This document shows, piece after piece, positions 1 to 12,639 of a DNA stretch of 64,000 nucleotides (within the stretch, counting starts at the first letter, position 1; each line of letters starts with the position of its first letter). A program made the position numbers and the translations under genes. Origin of the DNA: Hofstenia miamia (lineage: Eukaryota; Xenacoelomorpha; Acoela; Hofsteniidae); NCBI GenBank assembly GCA_900660155.1, contig CABFPE010000150.1, positions 791,920 to 855,919 on the forward strand. Direction: 5' to 3'. The notes under the pieces were generated by a model. It saw nothing but the letters and a program-made list of their open reading frames with translations. It searched no databases and was not told the origin of the DNA.

Positions 1-1390
1 CCCAATGCGGGGCAGAGCTCCACAAAAATTTTTAAAAATATTCAGGAAATTAACTCTAAAAATTACATTTGCGATCAATTTCTTACAAAAAATTTTTAAT
101 TTAATTAGTCAAACTCAAATTTGAAAACCTGACGGATGGACATTATACCATGCCCCCTGCAATAAGCGTAATGGACGAAATATTCAATCGAGCATGAAAT
201 TTCCCCAGAAAGATTCATGAGTTTTAAATGTTACATGTTACATATCTTAAAATTAAATGTTGCTAAAAAATTTAATATCTTCACTGTCCATTAAATTAAG
301 ATTCTACTCTCCCATTGTGATAACATCATTATTTACACTAAGTGCCTTTATTATTTCTGGATTAGAATTGTGAGAAAGTTTCAAACAAAATTTATTTATT
401 TGTAGCTTCTCAAAATTGTTTTCACTGGGTATTAACAGGCAGAAAATATTTACAGCATGATAGGTTAATTTCACGTATGTTTTAGATTTATGTTTTGATT
501 TCCTCTTCTTATGACTCAATACATTCACCCATTAATGCACTGTGAATAATAAATTAATGGTCATATTATATTTTTAGAATAAATTAATAGCAATTATTTA
601 TTCCTTCATAATTTTCGAGTAAACCTTGTTATAATTGTACGTATTCCTAAACCTTTTTATTTTCATAGTGGTTATGTTGTATTAGGCACATATGTCTACA
701 AATATAATAATGCATTTGAAGTTGAGCCTAAATTGCTTGCCATCCATTTTGAATGACAAGTCGTTTTTCCATATTTACGCAGAATTTTCTCTAACCCTAT
801 TAGCAAATATGAAATTAGTGAAGCATGAGAACATCCATTGGGAAACTTGCTTTAATTCAATGCTCTTAACGTGTATTACCGTGGTCCGTGGCTGAAGTAT
901 TTCAAAAGATATTTTTTCTATTAACATGTATTGCGGTGACTGACGTATTTAAAAAGATTTTCTTAGTAAGATTCGAATTTTTGAAAAAAGATTTAAATTC
1001 CCTCCAGGACTAATGTTTATAAGGTTTTGAGTGCATCGATGCAACAAAGAACTTTGACTGGTTCTTCATGTGTGAAATGGAATCCCAAACTCATTAAGGC
1101 ATACCGTGCTCTATGTCAAAGGTTGTGGGGCAAAAGGAAACTCTTTTCTATCACGTGGCACTTTCAGATTTAGTATAGCGTTAATAGTTCTAAAGCTATA
1201 GACGCTTAAAATGTTTTTATTGCATCATGAAAAATTTTTAAATTTATAGAAAACTTTGATGGCACTTATTAGAAGTACTTTGTATTTCTTGATAAGTAAA
1301 GCTTTCGCTAAGACTCTTAAGTAAATAATGTAATGTTAACCAAAACAATTACGAAATTAAATTAAATCAATGACATCGGTTTATTCGCAG
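1..1390. other. AT-rich stretch without a recognisable gene
   Basis: Only short open frames with no recognisable motif occur on either strand. No terminal repeats or tandem arrays are evident. Confidence 0.5.
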
Positions 1391-1394
1391 CATG

Positions 1395-2281
1395 AAGCGG
1401 GATTGTGAAATTTATGCAGATATCTACAGTTTTCACGTGAATGTTGATGATTTGCTAGCATGTGAGGAATTTGCGCATGTGAGATTATTCCTAATGGAAT
1501 TAGGTTGGGAAGAGCTGGAACAATTACAATGGATAGGTATTCATTCTTCTCCAAAGCAAAATGGTAAATTGCTAACTCTTTTAAGTTCTTGCAGCTTTCC
1601 AGTAAAATTTAAAGGCATTTTTGAGAAAAAGTTGATATTTCTAGTTTATATAAATTTTCCAATCATAAAAAATTTATTTTGGCAAGGTTTTCAGGATCCG
1701 GTTGTCTTTGGCGATATTCAACTTTCAGTTTCTTTACATTTGGAAAACTGAAATCTGCAAGACAATTCTCGTCTATTGCAACAACAAGATCATTTAAGTA
1801 CATTTTATCAATACATTTATAAAATATACGAGTTAGTTTGGAAAATTCTCTTTTTTCAAATGTTTTCAGATTAATCTGCGCAGTATAGATGAAACTTCTT
1901 GAAATTTGTCAATCTCTCAATCCCAAACTTTTTAGAAAACTATATCTAGGAAGGAATTTTTGCATGCGCCCCATTGCAATCTCGTTAAAGCATTCCAAAT
2001 TCTACAGCTAATAAGTTTTTAAGCTTTATAGATTTGCGTTTGGTAACGTTTGACTAATTTGATGTAAGAGAGACTTCGTAAATTAATAGATAAATTCTCA
2101 AGAAGGGCTTCTATCTCTGCATATATAGATCTGCGTTTGATAACGCAAGGAGATTCCAGTGTTTACAAACGTTAGGGACTGTCTTACAAAGATTAATCTT
2201 TGGTAGAAAGCTAAATATTCTTAGCCAGGCATCATCGCATAGTTTGTTTTATGCAAAAAATCTTTCACAAACGATGTCCAT
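1395..2281 (-). pseudogene. F-box/leucine-rich-repeat protein relic, copy A
   Basis: Read on the minus strand, an ATG at 2281-2279 opens a frame that soon carries an F-box: CDDAWLRIFSFLPKINL followed by TVPNVCKHWNLLAL. F-box proteins bind Skp1 and recruit substrates to SCF ubiquitin ligases. Downstream come leucine-rich-repeat-like segments such as FLKSLGLRD, then FSFPNVKKLKVEY near 1,720 and CKNLKELAIYHFALE near 1,560. A stop falls just before the F-box (MDIVCERFFA then stop), a frame change follows the F-box, and further stops occur in the repeats. Some breaks could hide introns, but no clean splice pair restores the frame everywhere, so I call it a pseudogene. Related copies lie at 7.9-9.5 kb and 12.6-13.3 kb. 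The F-box call is firm; the specific subfamily is not. Confidence 0.72.
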
Positions 2282-2289
2282 TGCGCAAT

Positions 2290-3087
2290 TAACCTAGTAA
2301 AGTCTAGCAGAAATTCTTCATGCAATTCACGTAAGTTGAAATAATTGAACTCACATGATTCACTGCATTTCCATTGGTTTTTTGGAAAATATTTCAACCG
2401 CTCTCATTGTACCATTATTAATTGTCATCAAAAGCAAACATTAAATTAGAAAGTTTTCAATTCCTGAAGAGTTATTGATCAAATTGTTTTTATCAAATTG
2501 CATTTGCTTTGTTCATAACCAAAATTCTTAGATAATAATTCATTTTCAATTACGAATTCTATAATTCTCTCATTTTACAGGAATAATAATATCAAAGCAA
2601 ATCTATGTTTATATTCAAGAAGTGCTTAACGCAACAAGAGTGAGTACCATTAATTTTTTTGTGAAAAAATCCAAAGATTTCAGTTATCGCATAAGAAACG
2701 CCATCTTGTGGAATATACATGTATATCAAGTATATTAAATTTGTATAGCAATAATGGCTTCAAACCCAATTTGTTGTGCTTGCCCAATCCAACCCGAAAT
2801 ATTTACCAAATTACAGTTTTCAGCACGATTTTAACTCAACTATATGTATGTAGCATATTCTTCACATGCTACAAATATTCTTCCCATTGTGTATTACAGT
2901 TCTAGTTTCTTACACAATTATACTCATTTTCTACTCGAAATCTAAAAGTACAATACAAAAACTTAACCCATACGAAATCCACCTGACCCATATTTGTTGC
3001 TTAATTGCTAATATTACACTTTAATGCTCAATCAGAACAAATCATTGACCAAAATATATGTTCCACCTACCAGCATGTAGCCATTAT
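2290..3087. other. AT-rich stretch without a recognisable gene
   Basis: No coding frame with recognisable similarity, no RNA gene and no repeat was seen. It separates the F-box relic from the Tc1 element. Confidence 0.45.
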
Positions 3088-3089
3088 TA

Positions 3090-3121
3090 CAGCTGTAGCC
3101 AAAATAATAGCGCACCCATAG
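3090..3121 (+). repeat. Left terminal inverted repeat of Tc1 element
   Basis: This 32-bp end pairs with 4240-4272 with only a few mismatches and is preceded by the TA target site. Confidence 0.9.
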
Positions 3122-4239
3122 TATTTTCATGAAATAGGGATATAAGAATGACGATAGCAATGTATTACTCTCAGTACACTTAATACATTATGAAAGTAAA
3201 ACAACAATCATAAAATCAACATTTACTCAATATTTAGTAGGATAACCCTTCTGTTGAATGACAGCTTTCATTTTTTCAGGCATGCTCCGGGCCAGTTTTT
3301 GCAATATTCCTGGGAGATCTCAGTTATCCACACTGTTTTTATGATATTAATTAAATCTGTCTTGGACTCAGGACGATGCTCTGCGACTCTTCTTTTTATA
3401 TCATTCCACAAATTCTCATGAGATTGAGATCTGCCTATATTGGTAGAAAGTCTGGCAAAAGTTTAGCATTGTTCTCTTTAAATTACTTCATTGTCGTTTA
3501 TGCCTTATGGCAAGGTGCAGAGTCTTTTCTTAGCATTGACTGCCTCTCTTTTTGGAATTATTTGAATGGGGACCTCTACCATCGTCACACAGAGCATTAC
3601 AGTGGGAAGGTGCTTAACCGTTTTCTGTGTAAATTTTGGATTTAGACGCTGTCCTTTGGGACGTCTCACATAATTGGTACCCTGAGGCCTAACTTGTTGG
3701 AATATACTTTCATCTGAAAACATTTTGTAAGCGTCTCTACGAATTGTGCGCGTGCTTATATTCAACCCCGCCTTTTCAGATCTTGTTTAATTGCAGAAGG
3801 CAAATGAGGGTTTCTTGAAACCGTCAATTTCATTGCTCGATCGTCTGCAGATTTTGATTTCCGAGATGCATCACAATCTTTCTACAACCACGCTCATTGT
3901 GTAGAGAATCTTCTACGGCATGGCGAGATATTTTTAAAATATTTGCGATTTTTACTTATGAATAATCAACATCTCAATATACTTAAATCTGACCATGTTT
4001 AAATGTGCTAAGTTCACAATTTCTACCCATTCTTCACAAAAATAAACAGTAATTGTGTTACAGCCTATAAGTCAAACAATTAATAAATCTTTTGCTTGTC
4101 TGGCTCGAATCAATGATTGGCAATCAATATAATATCTATTAACAAATAAGAGCGCTGATGCAAGAAATTAATTACAATAATAGAGCTTAATACACTAATA
4201 CCCCTTTTAATAGCAAATATGTTTGAAATGTCCATAAAA

Positions 4240-4272
4240 TTAATGGGTGTTCTATTATTTTGGCCACAGCTG
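4240..4272 (-). repeat. Right terminal inverted repeat of Tc1 element
   Basis: This end is the inverted counterpart of 3090-3121 and is followed by TA at 4273-4274. Confidence 0.9.
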
Positions 4273-4779
4273 TATTAAAATTAGTAAGAGCAAAAGCAAA
4301 AGTATCTAGTAAGTCTTTAACCAAAAGAATAACTAGTGTTTAGGGTCATATGTTCATTTTAACACCAATAACTAATTCGGTATCTTTGGTATCTACCAAG
4401 AATATCTAAACCAATCAGGACGCTTAACATTTCTCACGAGAATTTTAATTGAATGGATGATTTATGCTGCACAAATTTTGCAGAAAATATTGGGTGTAAT
4501 ACTGCATTGTAATTGCGTAATGGTTAATACATATAGCGTTTTTCATTGCAAATCTTATTACAAGCGTGATGGATATGTGCTTGTAAGTCTTTTATTTTTA
4601 ACAATTGATTTTTCAATATTAAGAATATATTTTGAAATAATGTTACTTTGAATTTGCTTACTATAATACTTTAGTGTCGGATATTTTTATAACTGAATAG
4701 AGCTAATGCCATTGAAGAAATGTTTTTTTCAACAATAGTTTTGCAGTCTAAATCTAATATTGGACGTTTAGTTACCTCG

Positions 4780-7115
4780 TGCCAACTAATGAGATTGAGG
4801 AAAGTCGTTGTATAGATGCACTTCCCAACACAACCATGCCAAATTACGAAACATCTTTAATTCCTCCTTCTATTTTCGAAGTGCCGAGTTCATGCTTAAA
4901 CCAGCTCCAGCACAAAAGGCGAATAACCACTGCACTTGGCAAATTATCGAAAAAACGATTGTTTGATAGTGACGAAATGCACCAATTCGAAAAATATGAT
5001 AAAATTGTTTGCTAAGGAGATAAAAAACAGAATTTTTTCTTGTTTCATTGACCACGAAAATCCTGAATTTGACGAAAATTCACCATTTTTATTTGTTTTG
5101 TGTGGTGTTGGAGTACATCGGCAACTATGTGCTTATCTGTGCTTAATTTCAATGATAATTCCTATGTTCAATATGCTGCCACTGTTCATAATGAAACTTT
5201 GAACAGTGCCGGTACACTTATCTAGATTTGGATACATAACTTCGTGGATCAGTTGGATGAAATTATTCACTATTTTAAAATGTATTACAGCAAGAATGAA
5301 ATGGATTTAAACTTAATGATCACATCACATCATTTGGAAGAGATTAGAACTCTATCTGTCGAATGCAGTTCATCAAATTCAAAGAAGAAATTTAATTTTT
5401 TGTTGAATCAATGCCGCTTGTCAAAAAAACGTTATTGTTTTGATGTTATTTTCAGTGCTCTGGAAATATATAACATTTCCCGATATTGCTATTCTCAGTT
5501 AAGGTCTTTTTCGACATTGCCTTCTCCCACAACATTACAGCATTACGTATCTTGTTTCTCTTGTGACATTTCTAACATAATTAAAACGCCTATGGATACT
5601 ATTCCCCCTGGTGAAAAAAAGAATCACTTTTGATTATGGATGAAGTAGTTATTGAGCCAGCTATTAGATTCAGAGGAAATCATATTTATGGTAATTCTCC
5701 TTATCGACCATTTCTATCCACCCCACTGTTCCTATTTACTCAAATTCAACACTATGCACAGATTTTTGCAAAAGCTTAGCATTTTGGGTTGATTGATTTT
5801 CCTGAATTTTATTAAAATATTTAACAATATTGATTGAATTTGATGACTAAGCAAGCATTCCTACAATTCGGTCAAAATTTGTAATTTACCTAATCTCATG
5901 CCGTTGAAAATGCATTAAAAATTGGTCTAATTTGAAATGCATAATGCAAAAAATCTAAAAACACAGCATGCTATTATTAAAGCGTAATTTGAAAATTGAA
6001 AAAAATCTGTTGTCTTCAAAAAGTGCTCAAATTCTGTTTCCATTTATGAAGTGCAGTGAAATCCGTGCATAGTGATCAATTTTAGAAATTGAAAAATCGA
6101 TACTGTCTGCTTCCCTACTACCCAATTATGCACACTTGGCTTTTTATACTACACTAGGCACCTCTAAAAAGATTTTTTGCAACTGCCCCTGCCTCAATGA
6201 TCACATTCAGCTATTCAGGTCATCCATCGTTTGTCACCAGTATCTATTCTCTTCACCGAAATACTGAAAAATTTCAATATGAAAAAGCCAGTGCATGATC
6301 AAAAAGTTAATTCTAATGGCGGATGTTATTGTATTTATTTCTGATAAGCTTTCTGTGAATAAAGTTTGCAGTGAATTTCATGAATACTCCAGAGCTATCG
6401 CAACCTTAGATTAAAACTCAACCTATTGTAGAGAATCAACATTTCTTTGTTGTATTTGACAGTATGCATCTCTTGAAAATGTCAGGAACAACTGGTTTAC
6501 ATCTATAAATAAAAAATTGCATTTTATGTTCATTAGTTGACCATGGCAATTCATATGATACAGTACTAAAGTATCAACTTCAACTCAAGCTGCTGTTTGC
6601 CCTACAATAATGCAAAAACAAAATTTACTTCTCGCACTGCAAATATTTAGTAAAAAAATTTGCAACAATGAGGTGTTATTTTCCATCTGAAATATGTATT
6701 GCTGCATTTATTGAGATTGTTTGCAACTGGTTCAAAGTCTTGAATGTTAAGCCGCGCAACAATCCACAATTTCTCAGGGGTCAAAATCAAATGTACAGCA
6801 TTTATTAGTGTGCTGACATGTTTATTGAAATAAATAGCTCTGGCCGAGGTTTGCATATATTACATGGTTTGACAAATGAAACTGCTACATCATTGTATAA
6901 TCTTTGACATTGTTCTGTTGACATGTGCAATTATTTGCGTGACTACAACTATGTTTTGTTGGGGAAATCCTAGAGCGATGTTTTGGAATCAAAATTTGGC
7001 CATTACCGACTACTAAGTTGAGGCAATTACTGTATGGCTTTTGAGCATGTGGTATTCTCTTGCAAATCTACATTCAAGGATGTACTGCCCTATCTAGACG
7101 ATGATGGCCTGACGA
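4780..7115 (+). pseudogene. P-element/THAP9-type transposase relic
   Basis: Scattered plus-strand segments appear in the order expected of a P-element/THAP9 transposase. They are LRSFSTLPSPTTLQHYVSCF (about 5,500), LLMDEVVIEPAIRFRGNHIY with the catalytic-type DEV motif (about 5,635), FDSMHLLK followed in another frame by NVRNNWFTSINKKLHF (about 6,450), and IMQKQNLLLALQIFSKKICN (about 6,610). IVCNWFKVLNVKPRNNPQF (about 6,715) and the C-terminal block DVLESKFGHYRLLS (about 6,980) complete the series. The frame changes between segments and stops intervene, so it is dead. A roughly 350-bp repeat shared with 18 kb splits it at 5,770-6,120. No THAP zinc finger and no terminal repeats were found, so the ends are approximate. 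Family assignment rests on the ordered motifs, above all DEV, HLLKNVRNNW and ESKFGHYR. Confidence 0.75.
5770..6120 (+). repeat. Dispersed repeat inside the P-element relic
   Basis: This segment is clearly similar to 17,990-18,310; both contain TGCTATTATTAAAG followed by GTAATTTGA and similar flanks. It interrupts the transposase relic, so it looks like a later insertion or a shared noncoding repeat. Its class is unknown. Confidence 0.6.
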
Positions 7116-7119
7116 AAGG

Positions 7120-7900
7120 GTCCAAAATTTCATGTTCACTTTGTAATCCCCACATGTGTGACATGTTAAATTTTGAGAAAATGAGACAATTATGGCACCA
7201 AATTTTTTGAATTTCCCATATCCACGCTAGTAGAAATGACTACGTCGTTTTTCAACTACGTTGACTACGTCAAATCCATTTCCAAATGACGAGATTTGAT
7301 TTTTTGAATAAAAGTCAAATGTTTTACTCATTTACCTTTCATGAATATAGTGCCGAAACAATGAAAAATATAACTACGATGACACCAAATTTAGTTTTCT
7401 AAATGTAAAAAATGAATATTTAAAAGCAATCTCTAAACTGCATAATACAGAACAATATTAATTTGAAATTACAATAAAATGTATTTAAAATTCAAACTTA
7501 ATAGATCACATGTGACCAATCACATATTCTAACAGTAGCCTTAATACCATGTTACCTTATAGATATATAATTCTTCAATAACAACCTTAAATATTTTATG
7601 TATCTCATTGAATTCCTCAGTTGGAAAGAAATAGCAGAATAAAACAAAATTAAAACTATTGTTTATAAAAGTTCTTCATTAAATGCATCATAAATTAGAA
7701 AAATTAAAAAATACAATTCTAGTCTGTACTCCAAATTCAGATTAATAAAAATTTCAATACAATTTAATGGCGTATAAGTAAAATCTGCCAATGCATGAAT
7801 CCATCTAAGTACAAAATTTTAACATAATAATTTCAAAAAACTTTTCTACTGTTGATGTTTACAAGGTCAATTAGAGATTGGAAATGTTCAAAGAAAGATT
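7120..7900. other. AT-rich stretch without a recognisable gene
   Basis: Nothing recognisable was found. The short motif ACTACGT is repeated several times near 7,240-7,275. The F-box/LRR relic begins at its right edge. Confidence 0.4.
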
Positions 7901-8070
7901 TTGCTTTATACAAACAATCTGATTATACATGACTACAGATAATTAGCTTCTTACTAAAAATTAATCTGTGAAATTGTATCTAAAGTCTACAGATCCTTGG
8001 TGAAAGGTACATGAATAATTTTTGCTTAACTGATTACTTCTACAATATTTTGCAGTCATACACAAAATTG

Positions 8071-8290
8071 TCAAGTAGATTTAAGTTTCCCTAAGTTCAA
8101 ACAATTTTTTGCATAACTGATTACTTTTTACAAATACTTCACAGTAACAACAAACAAGAATTGTCAAGTAGATTTAAGTTTCCCTAAGTTCAAACAATTT
8201 TTTGCATAACTGATTACTTTTTACAAGTACTTCGAAGTCACAATAGAAAAAAATTGTCAAGTAGCTTTAAGTTTCAAGTACAATTTCACT
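8071..8290 (+). repeat. Tandem repeat of single LRR-like units (about 93-103 bp)
   Basis: The sequence TCAAGTAGATTTAAGTTTCC starts at 8,071 and 8,164, and a diverged copy starts at 8,267. Each unit corresponds to one leucine-rich-repeat-like stretch of the F-box/LRR family. Confidence 0.8.
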
Positions 8291-8832
8291 TAATCATGTG
8301 CAAACAAATTTGGCATCAAAAATAGAAAGGACGCTAATGCTATCTTCTACATTACATCCAGATGGATTCTGAGAATGATCCTAAAAAGTATAAATTTCCA
8401 CCCTTCTCAACACATACATTTTTGTATAAATGAATTAGTCGAATTTTCTTGGATAAACTTGCAATTACAATAGACAGAAGTTGACCAAATGTAAAAAACT
8501 TGAAAGTGAAATTTCATCAGTTCTTGAAAAAACTTCCAAATTTTTGTTTAAGATTGGAAAATAAGCATAGACTAGAAATCTATTTCACATGTATCACAAA
8601 AGTGTATTAAAATTTTTCTGCATCTAAATTGAAATTTGACAAATTTGCTATAGAAGAGAAGAAATATTCATACAGTAAAATGTTGAATGATTGTGTGACT
8701 GTTTTCTCAGAAGCATGCAATTGAGACACTGCTAAACTTCAGAAAGTTATCTATACTGCACAGACTAATCTGCAAACATCAAGTGACAACATGTTTCAAA
8801 CCATGACCCACGTTGGCCATTTTTCCAACCCT

Positions 8833-9440
8833 CCCAATCCTTTTATAAATGAATTGATAAAATTCACTTAGATGAACTTTTAGTTACAATAGACAAAAAT
8901 TTTCAAGTAAATTTCTCAAATGTAAGAAAACTCAGATCACAATCACTTAAGCATGACAATTGTGAAATCTTTTCCAAACAATATTTTCTACAATCTGGTT
9001 TCTAAGAAGCTTGTGATTGAGACACTGCCAGATTTCCGAAAGTTTCATCTATACTGCACAGACTAATCTACAAATATGAGAAGTGACAACATCTTTCAAT
9101 CCCAATCCTTTTATAAATGAATTGATAAAATTCACTTAGATGAACTTTTAGTTACAATAGACAAGAATTGTCAAGTAAATTTCTCAAATGTAAGAAAACT
9201 CAGATCACAATCACTTAAGCATGCAAATTGTGAAATCTTTTCCAAACAATATTTTCTACAATCTGGTTTCTAAGAAGCTTGTGATTGAGACACTGCCAGA
9301 TTTCCGAAAGTTTCATCTATACTGCACAGACTAATCTACAAATATTAGAAGTGACAACATCTTTCAAACCCAATCCTTTCTTTTATAAATGGATTGACTA
9401 AATTCACTTAGATGAACTTTCAGTTACAATAGACAAGAAT
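8833..9440 (+). repeat. 268-bp tandem repeat derived from the F-box/LRR family
   Basis: Units start at 8,833, 9,101 and 9,369 with the shared word CCCAATCCTTT. The first two units are almost identical and the third is partial. A more diverged version precedes them (about 8,400-8,830). The content is decayed LRR coding sequence, not simple satellite DNA. Confidence 0.85.
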
Positions 9441-9480
9441 TGTCAAGTAGAGCTGTTTGCCAAATTTTTGTTCTTCTTTT

Positions 9481-10620
9481 CTAAGCAATATTTTCTAAAA
9501 TTTGGAGAAGCTACAAATAGCACAATTTCGTTCAACATTGTATCAAAGCTATATTAGATAAATGCAAGCATCTAAAAGGTCCATATTCTTCAGTTTTACT
9601 TCCACAGAGACACTGAGTCAAGGCGAAATGTAAACTTTTCAAATGATTTTGATTAAATATTGAGAAATAAATCTTCTGTTATCTCGACAGACAGATGATG
9701 CATCATTAAAATGATTTCATTTTTTTTAAATATTGACAAAATTCAAAATTCTAACCAAAAAATTCACAGTAATGTTCTCAGTCATAACAGTGAGCTTTGA
9801 TGAAATAAATTTTTTTTCAATTATATTCAAGTAACAGACTTCTTTCACAATGAACGACCTTCAATATTGCTTCTCTGCAAAAAACTTTATAATATTAGCA
9901 CATATGATAAAATCACCTTATTGAACACTTCTGAAATGCGTGCGGTATTTGTATAAACATCTATAGTTGAAACCTGGAAAGAAGCACCAGACAGTGAAAA
10001 AGCATATTTACAGCCCTTTAACAACATTGGGCAGGTATGTGTTTATACATTACCAGCTGCAATCGTTTGCCACCTTAACCTTTTCTCAAAATGAACTGTG
10101 CAATCTGTGAAATGTTAATGGGCTTGTTCGGAAGCTCTAAATTAGAGATGACTGAGGTGCGTTAATACCGTGTAACAATGTGGTATGCCGCAGTAGCGAT
10201 TTTCCCAGCTGCGATGGTTAGCTGCACAACTTGCGGGGGCATAATATTTACACAGATAATGTGTTCAAAATTTCAAAATATTTCTTAAAAACTGTTTCTT
10301 AAGCAAAATTAATGGATGTCACATACAAAATATTAGTAGCAAATTTTTCATATTTCATGGATACTGCTCTAATAAAATTGAATGAAATGACAATATACCT
10401 AAAAAATTGATTTAAGGTTTTCTAGGGATGATCGATAGCCTTAAAACAATTTAGAAATATCGTTTCATACGGAGTGAAAAAACTAGTATGTCGCGGCATG
10501 CCGCGGTAAAATTTGATTTCTTGCGGTGGTTTATTGTAAAAAAAAGCCCTCATTACGGTGGTTAACAGTGAAGTTCATTTTTCTGCTTCGGTCTCGAATA
10601 TTTCAATAGACTTTTTTTAG
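9481..10620. other. AT-rich stretch without a recognisable gene
   Basis: No gene was recognised. Two slightly GC-richer patches occur near 10,130-10,240 and 10,490-10,560, the latter with two GCGGCATGCCGCGG-like words. Confidence 0.4.
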
Positions 10621-10916
10621 TATATATATATATATATATTNNNNNNNNNNNNNNNNNNNNNNNNNNNNNNNNNNNNNNNNNNNNNNNNNNNNNNNNNNNN
10701 NNNNNNNNNNNNNNNNNNNNNNNNNNNNNNNNNNNNNNNNNNNNNNNNNNNNNNNNNNNNNNNNNNNNNNNNNNNNNNNNNNNNNNNNNNNNNNNNNNNN
10801 NNNNNNNNNNNNNNNNNNNNNNNNNNNNNNNNNNNNNNNNNNNNNNNNNNNNNNNNNNNNNNNNNNNNNNNNNNNNNNNNNNNNNNNNNNNNNNNNNNNN
10901 ATATATATATATATAT
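10619..10916. repeat. (TA)n microsatellite spanning an assembly gap
   Basis: TA dinucleotides run from 10,620 into a block of 260 N (10,641-10,900) and resume to about 10,916. The gap probably marks a long microsatellite that did not assemble; its true length is unknown. Confidence 0.9.
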
Positions 10917-12630
10917 TGGCAAAAAATACTTAAATTGTGCAATGCAGAAATATAGACATAAGCGTCGATAAATTTTTCACAAAAAGTGGGTTTTCATAAA
11001 GTTCACTAGTTTTTGAATAATTTTGACACAACTCCAATAACCGTATTTTACAAGAGGCTACAAGTAAAATTTTCAAATTCCACCTTGTAATTAATAAATT
11101 GATCCGTCAAAATATTCAATTGTTTTTTCAATTCAATATATTGAGATATCAATAGAAGACATTGCAAATAAGAACTCAAGATCAAAAAGTGTTCAAACTG
11201 AATGTGAACATTGATTTAATTGCAATATAAAAGATGATTAAAGGTTAGATTGTAAATATTAATGAAAAACAAAGAAGTAAATCCAACATCAAACTAGCAA
11301 CCGAGGAGGCAATGAATCTAATATGACTTGCCCAAGGAAATGCAACCAATGATGAAAAATGTATTAGTAAAAATTTAATGAAGATGGCTATGTAAACAGA
11401 AATATGTAAGTTTTTATTAAAAATCATTAAAATCCTTGAAAACAACGAAGAATTGCACTAGGTATTAACGCAGTACATTCAGAACCTAATTTTAATTTAT
11501 TTTTCGTGTTTCTCTTCTATCCAAATTTTACGAGTCTTCTTCGAGTCAATAAGTTGTGATGCAATTATGTGAACTTGAATTTTGAAGATAGATAATTATA
11601 ACAGAAGAATTAATAATCAACCAAAGATTGACTTTGAGGAGAAAGATTTTATGAGGTTTTATTGCTATCAGGACCAATTAGCAGGTCCTGGTGCTATGTA
11701 TGCATTTTAAATTTAAAGTTGACAAAAAATTGGGAAAAATTTAGATTGATTTTCACTTTCCGTTTAGTTACGGTCCCATTCTCCCATTGTGTATAACATG
11801 ATTATATAATGTATTGTTTTGTTTTCGGAAGACGAATTGCGTATTGCTACCCAAAGTCATTAAAGAAGGTTTTTAAGAGCCACGTCTGGTCTAAGTATGC
11901 ATTATATCTTTTTGAATTTAAAAGTGGAACTCATCCTCTCTTTCTTTTATTAAACCGCAATTCATGAATCTATCATTTTTTAAAACTGTAAATTTAAATT
12001 TATCATAAACCCAGGAATAATCCACATCATAAATTATTTATCCCTGTTTCTGAAATCGCAAAATATTAAACTTTCTCCTAATTGGCCTAGGGTTAGATAC
12101 TATACCTGAAATTATCAACAACTCGAGTGTCCAGGTTCTTACTAAAACAGTTAAGAATTATCAAAGAAACAAAACTTGTGTAAAAATGCATTGCAGCTGT
12201 ACTTTTCTGTAAGAATAACTTTATGTAAAAACAATAGGTTGAAAAATTTTGCAATGGGTAGCGAAAGGTAAAATTAAGAAAACGAAAAAATAGTGATTAT
12301 TAATAAATAAAAGAAGAGACAATCTCCAAAGCGAAAAAGAAAAGGAGACTCATCAACCACATTGTCCTATAGTATTAATACATTTTAAGCTATAAGGGCT
12401 CAAAAAAATTTTATAAGGTTAATAAAATTTTTTCAAAAATTTCTCTGCTGTTTAGATTTTAAAATAAGAAACTTTGAGGGTACTAATTTTTTTATTTCAT
12501 ATTTCTTGGTAAGTAAGGCTGTCTAAGATTCTGAAAATAAATAATTTTTAATTTTATATTAAAAAAAACAACCACGAACTTAAATTATATCATGTCACTT
12601 GACATCTGCATATTCAGAGAACAAAGTGGG
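10917..12630. other. AT-rich stretch without a recognisable gene
   Basis: No coding motif, RNA gene or clear repeat was identified on either strand. Confidence 0.4.
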
Positions 12631-12639
12631 ATAGAGAAA

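Larger units (their letters stand above)
3090..4272 (-). mobile_element. Tc1/mariner DNA transposon with decayed transposase
   Basis: Near-perfect inverted terminal repeats of about 32 bp bound the element: the left end reads CAGCTGTAGCCAAAATAATA and the right end is its reverse complement with few changes. TA dinucleotides flank both sides (3088-3089 and 4273-4274), the normal Tc1/mariner target duplication. The 1,183-bp length is also typical. The minus strand encodes transposase pieces: FSDESIFQQVRPQ (first catalytic Asp region of the DDE domain) and KGQRLNPKFTQKTVKHLP around 3,505-3,765, preceded by helix-turn-helix-like remnants near 3,770-3,960. The frame is interrupted in several places, so the element is probably immobile, though its ends look intact. 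Confidence 0.92.
7900..9480 (+). pseudogene. F-box/LRR relic, copy C, with tandemly amplified repeat units
   Basis: The plus strand shows a decayed F-box near 7,936-8,010 (LQIISFLLKINL), matching copy A's LRIFSFLPKINL. It is followed by many degenerate leucine-rich-repeat units of the same family. The phrase NKNCQVDLSFPKFKQFF and close variants recur at about 8,060, 8,160 and 8,260. Further on, a longer block reading PFINELIKFHLDELLVTIDK then FLRSL, a stop, LRHCQISESFIYTAQTNLQI recurs three times at 268-bp spacing. The same words occur on the minus strand in copy B (FLRSLRFRDCDFSRSFIYTA). Stops and frame changes are frequent, so no intact product is possible. The array evidently grew by tandem duplication of gene fragments. 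Confidence 0.7.

Noticed and set aside
8071-9440. CRISPR-like array
   Set aside because: The units are long, diverged, have no conserved short repeat with unique spacers, and translate into LRR fragments of an animal gene family.
10562-10942. Long open frame across the N block
   Set aside because: It consists of TA microsatellite and unknown bases; no coding evidence.
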